From a virus: a DNA stretch of 41,657 nucleotides. Each line of letters opens with the position of its first letter. Within the stretch, counting starts at the first letter, position 1. Made by a program: the position numbers and the translations under genes. Positions 1-8,488 of the stretch are shown piece by piece. The stretch lies in IMG/VR virus record IMGVR_UViG_3300026078_000049, positions 1-41,657 of that record; one strand, written 5' to 3'. Under the pieces are notes generated by a model. It was not told where the DNA came from and made no database searches. It was given only the letters and a program-made list of their open reading frames with translations.

Positions 1-1416
1 TGGTGTTTCGTTCGGCCAATAGACGAACATGTCCAGGACGTGGCCGTCTCCGGGGTCATTCGCCAAGGTGATCGACAGCGTGGTCTTATTGGTGACGCTC
101 ACCGAGGAGGCGGCGAAACGGTTGTTGGTGGTGTTATACTTGTCGCGATAGCCCTGGGAGAAGATGAAGATCCGATCCTGTGGCGTCCCCGTGAGAACCA
201 AGGTCGATTGGCCTACATCGGAGAATGTCGCCGTTATTGTCGTGCCGCTACGCGTTGCCGAGAGAAGCGCAGGTCCGCGATCACCGCCAGTTAGCCCTGC
301 CTCCGGCCGCATCGCACGGGCGAAGTGCTGGGCCATGACCAGTCCCCCGGTCTGCAATTCATGGATGCCATCCGTCGATTGATTGTCGTTGATGTGGACG
401 TGGGTGGTCGTGGAACTATTGGCTTGGGCATAGGTCTCCATCGCCAAGCGCACATTGTTCGCCTGGTACGGATCGCCCCACGTCGCCGCATGGTAGAGCG
501 GGATCGAGCCAATATATCGAGTGAAATTGCTGCCAAGGCTATTGTAGCCGGCAAGCTGCGTGAACAAGAGGCCGAGCGTATTAACGTAAATGTTGGAAGG
601 GATGCCATAGACGGAATCCCCATGCCCTTGGTACCAAAGGAAGCTTTCGAACGCGCCGCCCGCCTGCGCGATTACGGCAGCAATCTGCGTCGCGTTAGCC
701 TGCCCAGTCAGGTAGGTGGATATGCTAACGCCGCCCTGTGCGTGGCCAATAAGGCCGCACGCGACCCCGAACATGCTCGATTGGCGCCGCAATAGCTCGG
801 TGAACATCACGCCATCGTATGTTCCACCAGACGCGGGCTTCTGCCACGTCAGGGTGGATACGGTGGGCATGTAAGCCCTGCTGTCGTTATAGGTGGCGAG
901 GATGTAATTGTAGGCGCCGATGCTCACGCCGAGCGAGGCGATCGTGTTGGTCGTGTCCTCCTGATGCGAGATCATCCGCACCGCGAGGGACTGACCGCCG
1001 AACCCGAGCAGCCGCCCGATCATAAAGGCCTGCGTGCCGCTGGTCCAAGGACCTGAAGCAGAGGGACCAATGTCGAGATAAATCCGACCGTGCGCGCTGT
1101 TCGTTATGACATCGGGCACATCGAGGCCAGAAACCGTTATCTGGCCGCCTGCGAATGCCGCTGAGGCTTGAAAAGGCGCTTGGACAATGGTTGTACCGTC
1201 GCCGGCTGAGCGCGTTCGTACCCAAAGTGGCGTCGTGGCGGAAACACTGGCTGTAATCGCGACGGAACCCTGACCTTTGCCATAGGCGCCGCCGGTCAAC
1301 GACGTGCGCTGGTAGATGCGGTTGGGTACGGCTTCGGCGACATAGGATACCGTGGCCAGTGGCGTTGAATTGGCCACCGCAACCGCGCTTACCCCAAGTC
1401 CTAGACCAAGGCGCAT
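1..1416 (-). CDS. Tail SGNH/sialate-O-acetylesterase-like protein with lectin domain, N-terminal part
   Basis: This is the N-terminal part of a gene that runs off the left edge and continues at 41657-40754. Joined, it encodes 728 residues (1283 + 904 = 2187 nt). The ATG at 1416 overlaps the previous stop as TAATG. Visible motifs fit an SGNH hydrolase of the sialate O-acetylesterase type: a block I-like GGQS with Ser143, a block III-like WYQGHGD near residues 261-267, and DGIH near 349-352 as the Asp/His pair. The N-terminal 130 residues look like a beta-rich virion-attachment region and the C-terminus is lectin-like. A tail-borne enzyme deacetylating a host surface polysaccharide is the likely role; the substrate is unknown. 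Bases 1-7 are out of frame because of the one-base difference at the contig end. Confidence 0.8.
   Translation of the reverse strand, partial: MRLGLGLGVSAVAVANSTPLATVSYVAEAVPNRIYQRTSLTGGAYGKGQGSVAITASVSATTPLWVRTRSAGDGTTIVQAPFQASAAFAGGQITVSGLDVPDVITNSAHGRIYLDIGPSASGPWTSGTQAFMIGRLLGFGGQSLAVRMISHQEDTTNTIASLGVSIGAYNYILATYNDSRAYMPTVSTLTWQKPASGGTYDGVMFTELLRRQSSMFGVACGLIGHAQGGVSISTYLTGQANATQIAAVIAQAGGAFESFLWYQGHGDSVYGIPSNIYVNTLGLLFTQLAGYNSLGSNFTRYIGSIPLYHAATWGDPYQANNVRLAMETYAQANSSTTTHVHINDNQSTDGIHELQTGGLVMAQHFARAMRPEAGLTGGDRGPALLSATRSGTTITATFSDVGQSTLVLTGTPQDRIFIFSQGYRDKYNTTNNRFAASSVSVTNKTTLSITLANDPGDGHVLDMFVYWPNETP
8..133. repeat. Left copy of the contig end overlap
   Basis: These 126 bases are identical to 41532-41657. 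The seven bases before each copy (1-7 and 41524-41530) also match if one G (41531) is missing at the left end. The overlap lies inside the tail esterase gene, and joining the ends restores one open frame, so this is best read as assembly overlap of a circular or circularly permuted genome. A true short terminal repeat inside a tail gene would be unusual. Confidence 0.9.
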
Positions 1417-1802
1417 TAGCTAGTCCTTTTGATTGCGATGATCTGGCCAACCGGCGGGTACCGATCGGATGCCGAAGCCCCAGCATTATCCGTGCCGTCG
1501 AACTGGATATAGCAGCCCTCAATTTCATTGAGGGACAGACCAGACCAGCCGATAGTGTTATGAACGCCATCCGATGCGGGCGTGATGAAAAGCTTACCGC
1601 TCGGATCGCCGCTTAGGGAGGTTCCCGCACCTCCATATGGGGGCGTGCCGCCGCTCTCGTTTACCGAGATGACACCAAAGCCTGCCGTGTAGAGGTTGCC
1701 CGAAGCGCCAGAGACGTTGAACGTGCCGGTGCCGCCGCTGAAGGTGATGGTGACGCTGAACGGGGTGCCGCCGCCAGACGACTGCCCAGCTGCAACTGCC
1801 AT
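1416..1802 (-). CDS. Small Gly/Ser-rich tail-associated protein
   Basis: This 128-residue protein is unrecognised at family level. It is rich in Gly, Ser and Thr with a predicted beta-rich pattern (VTITFSGGTGTFNVSG) and a C-terminal part ending in GQIIAIKRTS. It sits between a tail-fibre-like gene and the tail esterase and ends TAATG into the esterase start, so it is translationally coupled to it. I chose ATG 1802 because the ATG at 1844 would overlap the upstream gene by 31 nt; 1844 remains possible (142 residues). A small tail-fibre or chaperone-like role is inferred from position only. Confidence 0.7.
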   Translation of the reverse strand: MAVAAGQSSGGGTPFSVTITFSGGTGTFNVSGASGNLYTAGFGVISVNESGGTPPYGGAGTSLSGDPSGKLFITPASDGVHNTIGWSGLSLNEIEGCYIQFDGTDNAGASASDRYPPVGQIIAIKRTS

Positions 1803-1813
1803 GCCGATGCCGC

Positions 1814-2371
1814 TCACGAAACACCCATTCCGGATGCGATCCATTCATCTGTTGCTACCTTTAATAGGGTGCAGAGCCCGCGCTGAGCGAGGGCGCGCGT
1901 TCCGGTGGTGGAGGAGCCGGCTAGGCGAAGCGTCGTCGTTCCAGGCGTTACGGCGGAAATACTGATCGACGAACTGGAATTGTTATAGACCGCTACGGTA
2001 TCGCCCACCGCAAAGGCGGTCGTGGCGTTCGTCGGTATGGTGATCGCGGCCGTGGTGTTAAGGCCCTGCCCAACGTCGGTCAGGGCTATCTGGTAGCTGG
2101 CGGATTTGGCGGTAAGGGGAATGGCACGATAGCCAACCGAGCGGGCCGTACCGCCGCCATCCTGAATCAGCGTCCCGTTGCCGATGGTGTTGGTGGCGAC
2201 ACGAATTAGGGGGCCTGTGGCTGCAGCAAGCCACGCCGCGATCTGCGCCATAACAGTGCGGATGGCGTCATTGATACCAGCAGCGGGACATCCCTCTGCG
2301 AGGTTGATACCAGCGATATCGGAGTTGTTTGCGGCGGTCTGATCCCAATCCGTCACAGCGTTCTTGCTCAA
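1814..2371 (-). CDS. Tail fibre-like structural protein
   Basis: The 185-residue product begins MSKNAVTDWDQTAANNSDIAG and continues with an INLAEGCPAAGINDAIRTVMAQ segment. This N-terminal pattern is familiar from tail-fibre or receptor-binding proteins of alphaproteobacterial phages, where it precedes a beta-structured distal part. Here the rest (residues 60-185) is a Thr/Ala/Ser-rich beta region ending in a short domain with DEWIASGMGVS. Length is short for a fibre, so it may be a connector that carries the next two gene products. It lies in the minus-strand tail cluster. Confidence 0.75.
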   Translation of the reverse strand: MSKNAVTDWDQTAANNSDIAGINLAEGCPAAGINDAIRTVMAQIAAWLAAATGPLIRVATNTIGNGTLIQDGGGTARSVGYRAIPLTAKSASYQIALTDVGQGLNTTAAITIPTNATTAFAVGDTVAVYNNSSSSISISAVTPGTTTLRLAGSSTTGTRALAQRGLCTLLKVATDEWIASGMGVS

Positions 2372-2436
2372 GGCAACACCTCAAAAGAAAAGGGCCGCCG
2401 AAGCAGCCCTTGGTGGTTTCTCGAATTTGGCTCGGT

Positions 2437-3168
2437 CTATCCGGCTAGTCGCTCCAACTCTTGGAGCATCGCCTCGCCGAAGTGATTATTGCCGTGGAAT
2501 GCGTCTCCACCGTGTGACGGGCGAAGCATTCCCGCCTCTCCACAGACACCCGGTGGAACGCTCACGTAACCGCAGCCCATCCGATCCAGCTCGGTCTTGA
2601 TAATCCTGTTCGCCAATCGCCAAGTCCGGTATCTTATTCCTGGCTCTGCCACCGATGCGGTCATTGTTGGATTGGCGCTTCGGAAGGCGGCGACTCGTTC
2701 CTCCATCCAATCGCTGCGCCGTACCGGAGGCGGGCTTTCCATGTGCCAATATGGCCCGATCAAGCCATGCAGGAGGCGCAGCTTGTGCAGGTCAGCCCGC
2801 AATACCGTGTTTAGCCGCTGGGCCATTTCCGTTTCGGTGATTAGAGTTGCCTCCAGATCGATCGGCAAGGCGTCATCGCCCGACAGCACGAAATCTATGC
2901 GCTCTGTAGCAAAAATGGTCAGCAAGGCGTGGGCGCTGCCCCCGAGCGCGCAAGCCAGTATAGAGTTGCCTGTAGATGCCTCCTTCCGGATCGCCGCCTT
3001 CAGTGCTGGCGAAAAATCGTCGCCCTCCATCTCGACGCCGTAGGCCGCATCCTTCAGATAGACCGTCCTGACGCGGGTTGCTTCAGGGCGCTCCAATTCC
3101 CGAATCTTGTTGGCTGTTCGGTAGGCGCCCAGGTGGCTGTGGCCGATAATCAGAATGTCACGATCCAT
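2437..3168 (-). CDS. SGNH-like hydrolase fold protein in the tail cluster
   Basis: The 243-residue protein begins MDRDILIIGHSHLGAYR, where GHSH resembles the block I GDSH/GNSH motif of SGNH-fold proteins. A small-residue LGGSAHA segment near residue 95 resembles block III, and DAFHGNNHFG near the C-terminus supplies the D-x-x-H pattern of block V. The fold call is therefore motif-based and the catalytic activity is not proven. The frame stays open to 3333, but the extra N-terminus looks non-coding and overlaps a better plus-strand ORF, so ATG 3168 (or 3183) is preferred. It would be a second carbohydrate-esterase-like gene beside the tail esterase. Confidence 0.7.
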   Translation of the reverse strand: MDRDILIIGHSHLGAYRTANKIRELERPEATRVRTVYLKDAAYGVEMEGDDFSPALKAAIRKEASTGNSILACALGGSAHALLTIFATERIDFVLSGDDALPIDLEATLITETEMAQRLNTVLRADLHKLRLLHGLIGPYWHMESPPPVRRSDWMEERVAAFRSANPTMTASVAEPGIRYRTWRLANRIIKTELDRMGCGYVSVPPGVCGEAGMLRPSHGGDAFHGNNHFGEAMLQELERLAG

Positions 3169-3243
3169 GCCGCCCCATAGCATGGTGGCCACCGGTTCAA
3201 AGGGCTCGTTGATTACGGTGGTGAAGAGGAGTATCGAGCGGCG

Positions 3244-3543
3244 GTGCATTCGGCTTTGGCCTCGGGCGTCGCAGCCTTTTTGATGAGCGCGGTCATTTGG
3301 CCGGCTCAGAAGTCCTACAAGGCATGGAAACATGACCCGGCGAGGGAGCGCGTCTATCGTCGCGACCTGTTTGGTCGGTTTGTTCCTGATCTTTGGGTTA
3401 CGCGGGTAGAGCGAACAGCGCTGGTACTGATCGTTGCCTTATGGATATTCGGCGCCGCATGCGGATGGATAATCATGCACGCGCATGATCCAGAATTCAC
3501 CCCATCGGGCGCAATGATAGTTAAGACGCCGCCGCCTCAGTAG
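3244..3543 (+). CDS. Orphan plus-strand membrane protein
   Basis: This 99-residue ORF lies on the plus strand inside the minus-strand structural block. It has believable protein composition, with the segments SYKAWKHDPARERVYRRDLF and RRDLFGRFVPDLWVTRVERT, followed by one clear membrane helix (LVLIVALWIFGAACGWIIM) near residues 60-80 and a short tail. Start is GTG 3244 with a weak purine-rich stretch 12 nt upstream, or ATG 3283. Its last 7 bases overlap the end of the large internal protein gene. It may be an independently expressed accessory gene or lysis-related; no family is recognised and it could be spurious. Confidence 0.5.
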   Translation: MHSALASGVAAFLMSAVIWPAQKSYKAWKHDPARERVYRRDLFGRFVPDLWVTRVERTALVLIVALWIFGAACGWIIMHAHDPEFTPSGAMIVKTPPPQ

Positions 3544-6500
3544 CCAGAGCCTGCCGCGTAACTCGCGTTGCCGATACCGGCGCCAAACATACCGAGCGAG
3601 CGCAGCGGACGTGTCGCATTCACGTAATCGCTATAGTCGGTCAGGCGCTTCATGATGCTGTCCACCGTCTGGGCCGAAGCATTCGGATCAGGGTTGAACA
3701 GGATGGGCGCAAGGTCATCCGCACGCTGCACAGCTTGCTTTCCGAGACCAAGTTTCCAAGCAGTTGAAAGCGCATCAGGGACAGCCGCATGAGCCAGAGC
3801 GGACAAGCCGCCAGTCTTAGCAGCCAAGCCATAGCTGATTGCCTTGCCGGGAAGGTTGCCGGGGTCGGCGAAAGCCTGATCCGCAATCGCACGCTGAGCG
3901 GTCTTGGAATTGCCGAGGACATCATTGCGCGTGTTGGCCATCTGCCGCTCTAGATCGAGACCGTTATAGAGCTGCTGATTGCCGGAGTTATCCGGATAAA
4001 GTGCGTCGATCCGCGCACGGGCGTTCGGGTTGCCCAGCGTGGTTTCCCAAGGGTTCGACACGTCACGAACGCTATTGGCGCGATCCATGAGGGCGCTCCG
4101 GAACCCGAGTTGCTGCTGCGAAAGAGATTCGGGGGAAACGCCAGTCGTATTCAGGGTGATCTGGCCAGGATCAGCGTTGAAGGCCTGCTGACCCATAGTC
4201 AAAGCATCCTTCGACTGCATAGGACCGCCATACGCAGATCGGGCGGCGGCAAACTCAGGCACGGCGGCGTCTGTCTTCTGAAGGATGAGATTGCGCGCAT
4301 CCTTCAGAAACGGAGCGTTCATTTTTGCCACGCTGTCGCCCGAATATGCTGCGTCCGCCTTGGCGCGCAAAGCCCGCTGCACATAGTCGATCGTTTGCAC
4401 ATCGGGAGGCGTGTATTCGCCGTTAGGGCCGACCACCTGCGTTAGCGGCGGTGGGGGCTCCTCGCCACGTGCGTTGGCAAGCGTCACATCGTTCGCGTGC
4501 AACTGTCTGGCATCAGCAAGTATAGGCTGAAAGTCGGGATGCTGTAGCAGCGTGTTGATCGTTGGATCATCGACCTGACCGGCTGCGTACGCAGCCTTGT
4601 ACAATGGCTTTGCCGCGACTTTCCCCCGCGTGGCGAGGGCATCGCTAAGCAGAGGAATGTTTTGGACTGGGCCAAGGTTGTTTGTGACCGATTGGCCCAG
4701 TCGATCAATCTGGGTCGCATTGCGCCCATTGAGCGCGTCGGATGCGATGCCTGACGCCGTAGGTGAGCGGCGAACCACCGCTCCAGCAAGCGAAGTCATT
4801 TCCGGCGAAGCGTCGGCCAGCATGAAGGGCGCGTTATTGTTGGCCGCGTTGGCCAGCACACCCTTGATGTTATCCGCGCCCGTCTTGTTGATGAACTGGC
4901 CCGCGGTAATATCGGCAGCAGATGGCGCAACGGCAGGCGTCGGTGCCTGGATCATGTTGCGACCGAACATCCCGCGCACCTTGTTGGTGCCAGAAATGGC
5001 GCTGTCGATGACGGATTGACCGACGCCGGTTCGCGCCGCAGCACCGACCGGAAACGCTACGGCCTGACCACCAAGGGTGCCAGCCAATCCGCTGACCGTG
5101 CCGAGACCCGCACCGTCGATGCGATTGTCATTGTTCTGGCCAAATCCTTCAAGGCCACCCCACAATCCGTTAGCGGCGTAGGGGGTAGCCTTCCCGAGAA
5201 AGTCCGAAGCAGCGCCAGCAAGCGCAGTCCCCTTGAGCGCTAACCCGGCACCAGCCATGCCACCGATGTTCCCCGCGACTCCGCCCCAAAAGGCCGCGCG
5301 GGGGTTGGCCGCGAATGCACCCTGCTTTTGCTGGTTACGAGCAGCAATCAGATCGGATAGATTTCCCTTACCGCGAGCCCAGTCAACCAAGCCCGCTGTC
5401 TCGTCCTCAAGGCCGCCCATGCTGGAATCTATGGCGGAGTTTACCGCAACACCAGGCGCTGAGCTGGCAACCTTATTCCAAAGGCTGGTGGGCTGCTCAT
5501 ACTGCGGCATGATCGAGCCGCCGGCATCCAGCACCTTCTTATATTTGTCGATGTCCTCTTGCTTGAACCCCTGAGGGCCGATCGCGCCTGAAGGGACCAG
5601 AATGCGGTTCATTTCGTCGGCGGTGTAGCCATTCTTGATCATCGCCGTGATCAGGCCGGCCGTCTTCGGGTCCATGTTCTTGGCTTGTGTGTCGCCGGTC
5701 GCGAGAGTGGAACCAGGCAGCGGACCACCACCGTTGCCCCCGCCGTTCGGCGGTGTTCCGCCGCTATTGGGAGGCGTGCCACCCGTTCCACCCGGAGGAA
5801 GGGCAACACCCCCCTTCGGCGGGTTCATGATGGTGCTGGGCGCGATCTTGCCATCGGCAACGCCGGTAAGTTGGTCGAGCGTTTGGCGAGCCTCAGGATC
5901 AAGAAGATCATAGACCGAATTCATCGGCCCCATGCCCTTCTGATACTGCGATTGCAGCGTCTCAATCTTTCCCTTCAGGAACTTACCGTCATGCGCGAGA
6001 GCATTGATCTGCTGATCGGGACTGCTGAAATAACCAACCGCCCCCTTCCAGTCTGTGCGCTCATCTTGTCCGCCGTTTCCATAAGCGGCAGCCATTTCGC
6101 TACCATACTTACGAGCGTCGTTGGTGAAATTCGTCTGCGCTGTCCCGCCAAAGGTGCTTTCCAGCGGATTGCGCAGCACGTTCAAGGGGGTTGCGATACC
6201 GCCAAAATTGTTCAACGCCTTCACGTCATCCAGCATGTTCTTGCCGTGCGACAATGCCGTGTTGATCGCAGCGATCTGCTTACCAAATTCCCCGTTGATG
6301 AAGTCATTGCGCGTCTTCTGGCGCAGCGAATAGTCTTGTCCAGCGTAGGTTGGATCGAGATTGATCGCGTGCTGGATTACAGCCTGCCAGTAGGGAGACT
6401 TAAGCGCGGTTCCCGTTGGCGGAGACAGATTGCCGGCCACCAGCGATTGTACGGTAGCGCGCATGCTGCTCGGGATCTGTTGCAGATAGGCCGGTCCATG

Positions 6501-6815
6501 CACGTTCGAAGTCGGGACTTCCGCAACGGCCTGGTCAGGATGTTCCTTTTGGTAGAGAGCCCAATCCGCCGCGCTGTGCAATGCAACGATCTGCTTTTCC
6601 GCAGCAATGCGTGCCGCCTGCTCAGCATTCGCCGTGGCCCGCGTCTTTTCGGCCGCATAGGAAGGATCGGCCTCACTGCCCGGGATATAGTGCTGCTGAG
6701 GGTTTACGCCCGTGGGAGCGAAGCCCGTTCCGGGAGCCGCGCCAGTCGCAGGCGTGGAATAACGAGCCCACGGCGCGGATTTAGCTTGAGCGTAGCGATC
6801 CCAAGGATTCCCCAT
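3537..6815 (-). CDS. Large internal virion / DNA ejection protein candidate
   Basis: This is the largest gene, 1092 residues. The N-terminus has a WDRY/WARY repeat (NPWDRYAQAKSAPWARY), followed by an Ala-rich helical region. A Pro/Gly-rich linker (PPGGTGGTPPNSGGTPPNGG) near residues 335-365 follows, and a long Gly/Ala-rich weakly hydrophobic stretch lies near residues 500-600. The C-terminal half is helical and Ala/Asn-rich. Gly/Ala hydrophobic stretches are typical of podovirus ejection proteins, which enter the host envelope, and the position after two other Gly/Ala-rich virion genes fits. I see no transglycosylase catalytic motif. Function is inferred from size, composition and context. 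Confidence 0.8.
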   Translation of the reverse strand: MGNPWDRYAQAKSAPWARYSTPATGAAPGTGFAPTGVNPQQHYIPGSEADPSYAAEKTRATANAEQAARIAAEKQIVALHSAADWALYQKEHPDQAVAEVPTSNVHGPAYLQQIPSSMRATVQSLVAGNLSPPTGTALKSPYWQAVIQHAINLDPTYAGQDYSLRQKTRNDFINGEFGKQIAAINTALSHGKNMLDDVKALNNFGGIATPLNVLRNPLESTFGGTAQTNFTNDARKYGSEMAAAYGNGGQDERTDWKGAVGYFSSPDQQINALAHDGKFLKGKIETLQSQYQKGMGPMNSVYDLLDPEARQTLDQLTGVADGKIAPSTIMNPPKGGVALPPGGTGGTPPNSGGTPPNGGGNGGGPLPGSTLATGDTQAKNMDPKTAGLITAMIKNGYTADEMNRILVPSGAIGPQGFKQEDIDKYKKVLDAGGSIMPQYEQPTSLWNKVASSAPGVAVNSAIDSSMGGLEDETAGLVDWARGKGNLSDLIAARNQQKQGAFAANPRAAFWGGVAGNIGGMAGAGLALKGTALAGAASDFLGKATPYAANGLWGGLEGFGQNNDNRIDGAGLGTVSGLAGTLGGQAVAFPVGAAARTGVGQSVIDSAISGTNKVRGMFGRNMIQAPTPAVAPSAADITAGQFINKTGADNIKGVLANAANNNAPFMLADASPEMTSLAGAVVRRSPTASGIASDALNGRNATQIDRLGQSVTNNLGPVQNIPLLSDALATRGKVAAKPLYKAAYAAGQVDDPTINTLLQHPDFQPILADARQLHANDVTLANARGEEPPPPLTQVVGPNGEYTPPDVQTIDYVQRALRAKADAAYSGDSVAKMNAPFLKDARNLILQKTDAAVPEFAAARSAYGGPMQSKDALTMGQQAFNADPGQITLNTTGVSPESLSQQQLGFRSALMDRANSVRDVSNPWETTLGNPNARARIDALYPDNSGNQQLYNGLDLERQMANTRNDVLGNSKTAQRAIADQAFADPGNLPGKAISYGLAAKTGGLSALAHAAVPDALSTAWKLGLGKQAVQRADDLAPILFNPDPNASAQTVDSIMKRLTDYSDYVNATRPLRSLGMFGAGIGNASYAAGSGY

Positions 6816-7424
6816 TTACTGCGCCCTCCAGCTCGTCGGAAGCGAAGGATCGCCGCCCATGTAAACATGACCATCTTGGACTTCGCCGACAGTCGGCGGA
6901 GGTGGCGTATTTGCCCGCAACTGCGAGGGATCGACAACCTGTTGGCCATTTGCCGGGTTGCCCAAAATGATCATGGGCTGCTTCATGCGCCAATTCTGGA
7001 TAAAATCGTTCCACTGGGGCGAGCCAGGCTTGAGGCCCATCGATTGCGCCTCGCGCATGATGTCAGACGGCTCAGGGTTCTGCGCCTTGTATTGAGCCAA
7101 AGTGAGTTGGCGCTGCCCTTCAAGAGACTGCTGCCGCGCTTGCGCAATCATCGGCGCATAGACAGGATCATGGCCGCTCGCCGAAAGCAGGGCGTCACCA
7201 ATATAGCCGGCGATCGATCGCCCGGCTCCGCCAGCACCAAAGAACCCGGGCTTTGCGGTCGGGGCAGGAGGTGCGGAAGGGGGCGTTGGCATCGTTGCCG
7301 CCGAAGGCATGGAGAATTGCGGCGCAACACCTCCGCTCAGGCTCATTGCGCCGGTTACAGGGTCAAAACCGCCGCCGTAGCGCTGGTTCATATTGAAGAG
7401 GGGATTGCCGCCGAACATACCCAT
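6816..7424 (-). CDS. Internal virion-type protein, Pro/Gly rich
   Basis: The 202-residue product begins MGMFGGNPLFNMNQRYGGGF. A Pro/Ala-rich segment (TMPTPPSAPPAPTAKP) lies near residues 45-60 and a helical region with IAQARQQSLEGQRQLTLAQYKAQ in the middle. Start at 7424 is favoured over the upstream in-frame codon because it is preceded by AAGGGGGC and follows the previous stop by 3 nt. It sits between two larger Gly/Ala-rich virion genes and probably works with them in the ejected core; no named family is recognised. Confidence 0.75.
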   Translation of the reverse strand: MGMFGGNPLFNMNQRYGGGFDPVTGAMSLSGGVAPQFSMPSAATMPTPPSAPPAPTAKPGFFGAGGAGRSIAGYIGDALLSASGHDPVYAPMIAQARQQSLEGQRQLTLAQYKAQNPEPSDIMREAQSMGLKPGSPQWNDFIQNWRMKQPMIILGNPANGQQVVDPSQLRANTPPPPTVGEVQDGHVYMGGDPSLPTSWRAQ

Positions 7425-7426
7425 AA

Positions 7427-8488
7427 TTACGCCCCCTTGAAGCCGCCGCTGGCCCATCCCGCCAAGCCAGCGCCGAGAATGCCGCCAAGACCAGCGCCAA
7501 GGCTTTGATTGGTGGTGGTGGTGCCCGAGCTAGTGCTGTTGCCCGTATTGGTGCCGTATTTCCCGGTCAGGCCATTCACGATGTTCGTGTAATTCAACAG
7601 GCTGGCATAAGGCAGCGCCTGGGTCGCACCGAGCGCGTTGAGCTGATCCTGCGAGATCTGGCCAGAGGCAATCGCCGCATTTAGTTGCGAGGTGGTCATG
7701 CCATTCGCAGCGGCAAGCGCCGTATTGTTGTCGTTGGTGTATTGCGAGCCCAAGGCATTCGCGGCTGCGGTGCGGTTCTGGACACCCTGATTATAGATGC
7801 TGCCGAGATTGGTTGCAGCCGAAAGGTTTCGGTCCTTTGTCGCATTATATTCGGCGTCCGACATGCCAGCGGCGGTATTCTGGAGTTGCCGCTCGTCGTT
7901 ATAGTTCTGATAGCGGACCTGATTGTTCGCGTTGGCAACGGCGGTCCCGAGCGCTTGGCTGAATGGCGTGGACATGCCGGCATCCATCCCGGACAGGGCA
8001 AAACGCTGGTTCTGGGCCTTGGTCGCCGCATCCGTCGCCTGCTGCGCGATACCGTCGATATAAGGGTTATTGGTCAGGTATTTTCCGCCGATCACGTCCT
8101 GATAATATTGAGACGTGTCGCCATTCGGACCTCCGCCTGTCATACCCTGAAGGCTGGCGAGGGCTGGGTTTGCCATGGATGCCGTGATCGAGCCTTGAAG
8201 TGCGCCCATGGATGGATCGTTCGCACCCGCCGATTGCAGATGGGTCATCGTGGCCTGCGAAGGCGTCGAACCGCTATAGATATTCCCCAAGGCAGTCTGT
8301 GGCGCGGCAAGGCTGTTGTAGATGTTCTGACCCTGCTGACCCGCCCACAGGCCATTGGTCGCGCCAAGCGCCGCTTGGGCAGCGGAAACACCCTGATCAA
8401 CGGCAGGCTGATAGGTCGGGAGAGGCGTTGCCGTGCTGGTCGAATTGCTGGTGCTGTTCGTCTTGCTCGAACTGCTTGAAAGACCCAT
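7427..8488 (-). CDS. Internal virion / ejection protein candidate
   Basis: This 353-residue protein has a Ser/Thr-rich N-terminus (MGLSSSSSKTNSTSNSTSTATP), a long Ala/Gln/Asn-rich helical middle, and a Gly/Ala hydrophobic C-terminus (LGAGLGGILGAGLAGWASGG) suited to membrane contact. This layout is common in proteins encoded between the nozzle and large ejection protein of SU10/P22-like podoviruses. Start 8488 shares its A with the upstream stop (TAATG). Role as part of the DNA ejection apparatus is inferred. Confidence 0.75.
   Translation of the reverse strand: MGLSSSSSKTNSTSNSTSTATPLPTYQPAVDQGVSAAQAALGATNGLWAGQQGQNIYNSLAAPQTALGNIYSGSTPSQATMTHLQSAGANDPSMGALQGSITASMANPALASLQGMTGGGPNGDTSQYYQDVIGGKYLTNNPYIDGIAQQATDAATKAQNQRFALSGMDAGMSTPFSQALGTAVANANNQVRYQNYNDERQLQNTAAGMSDAEYNATKDRNLSAATNLGSIYNQGVQNRTAAANALGSQYTNDNNTALAAANGMTTSQLNAAIASGQISQDQLNALGATQALPYASLLNYTNIVNGLTGKYGTNTGNSTSSGTTTTNQSLGAGLGGILGAGLAGWASGGFKGA

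Noticed and set aside
8-133. Short direct terminal repeat of a T7-type genome
   Set aside because: The repeat is only 126 bp and lies inside a tail gene; assembly overlap of a circular permutation explains it better.
887-1570. 227-residue minus-strand ORF
   Set aside because: It is out of frame with the tail esterase gene on the same strand, whose frame carries the SGNH motifs and continues across the contig ends.
5685-7508. 607-residue plus-strand ORF
   Set aside because: It is antisense to the ejection protein genes, Arg-rich with shadow-like composition, and mirrors the high-GC third positions of the minus-strand genes.
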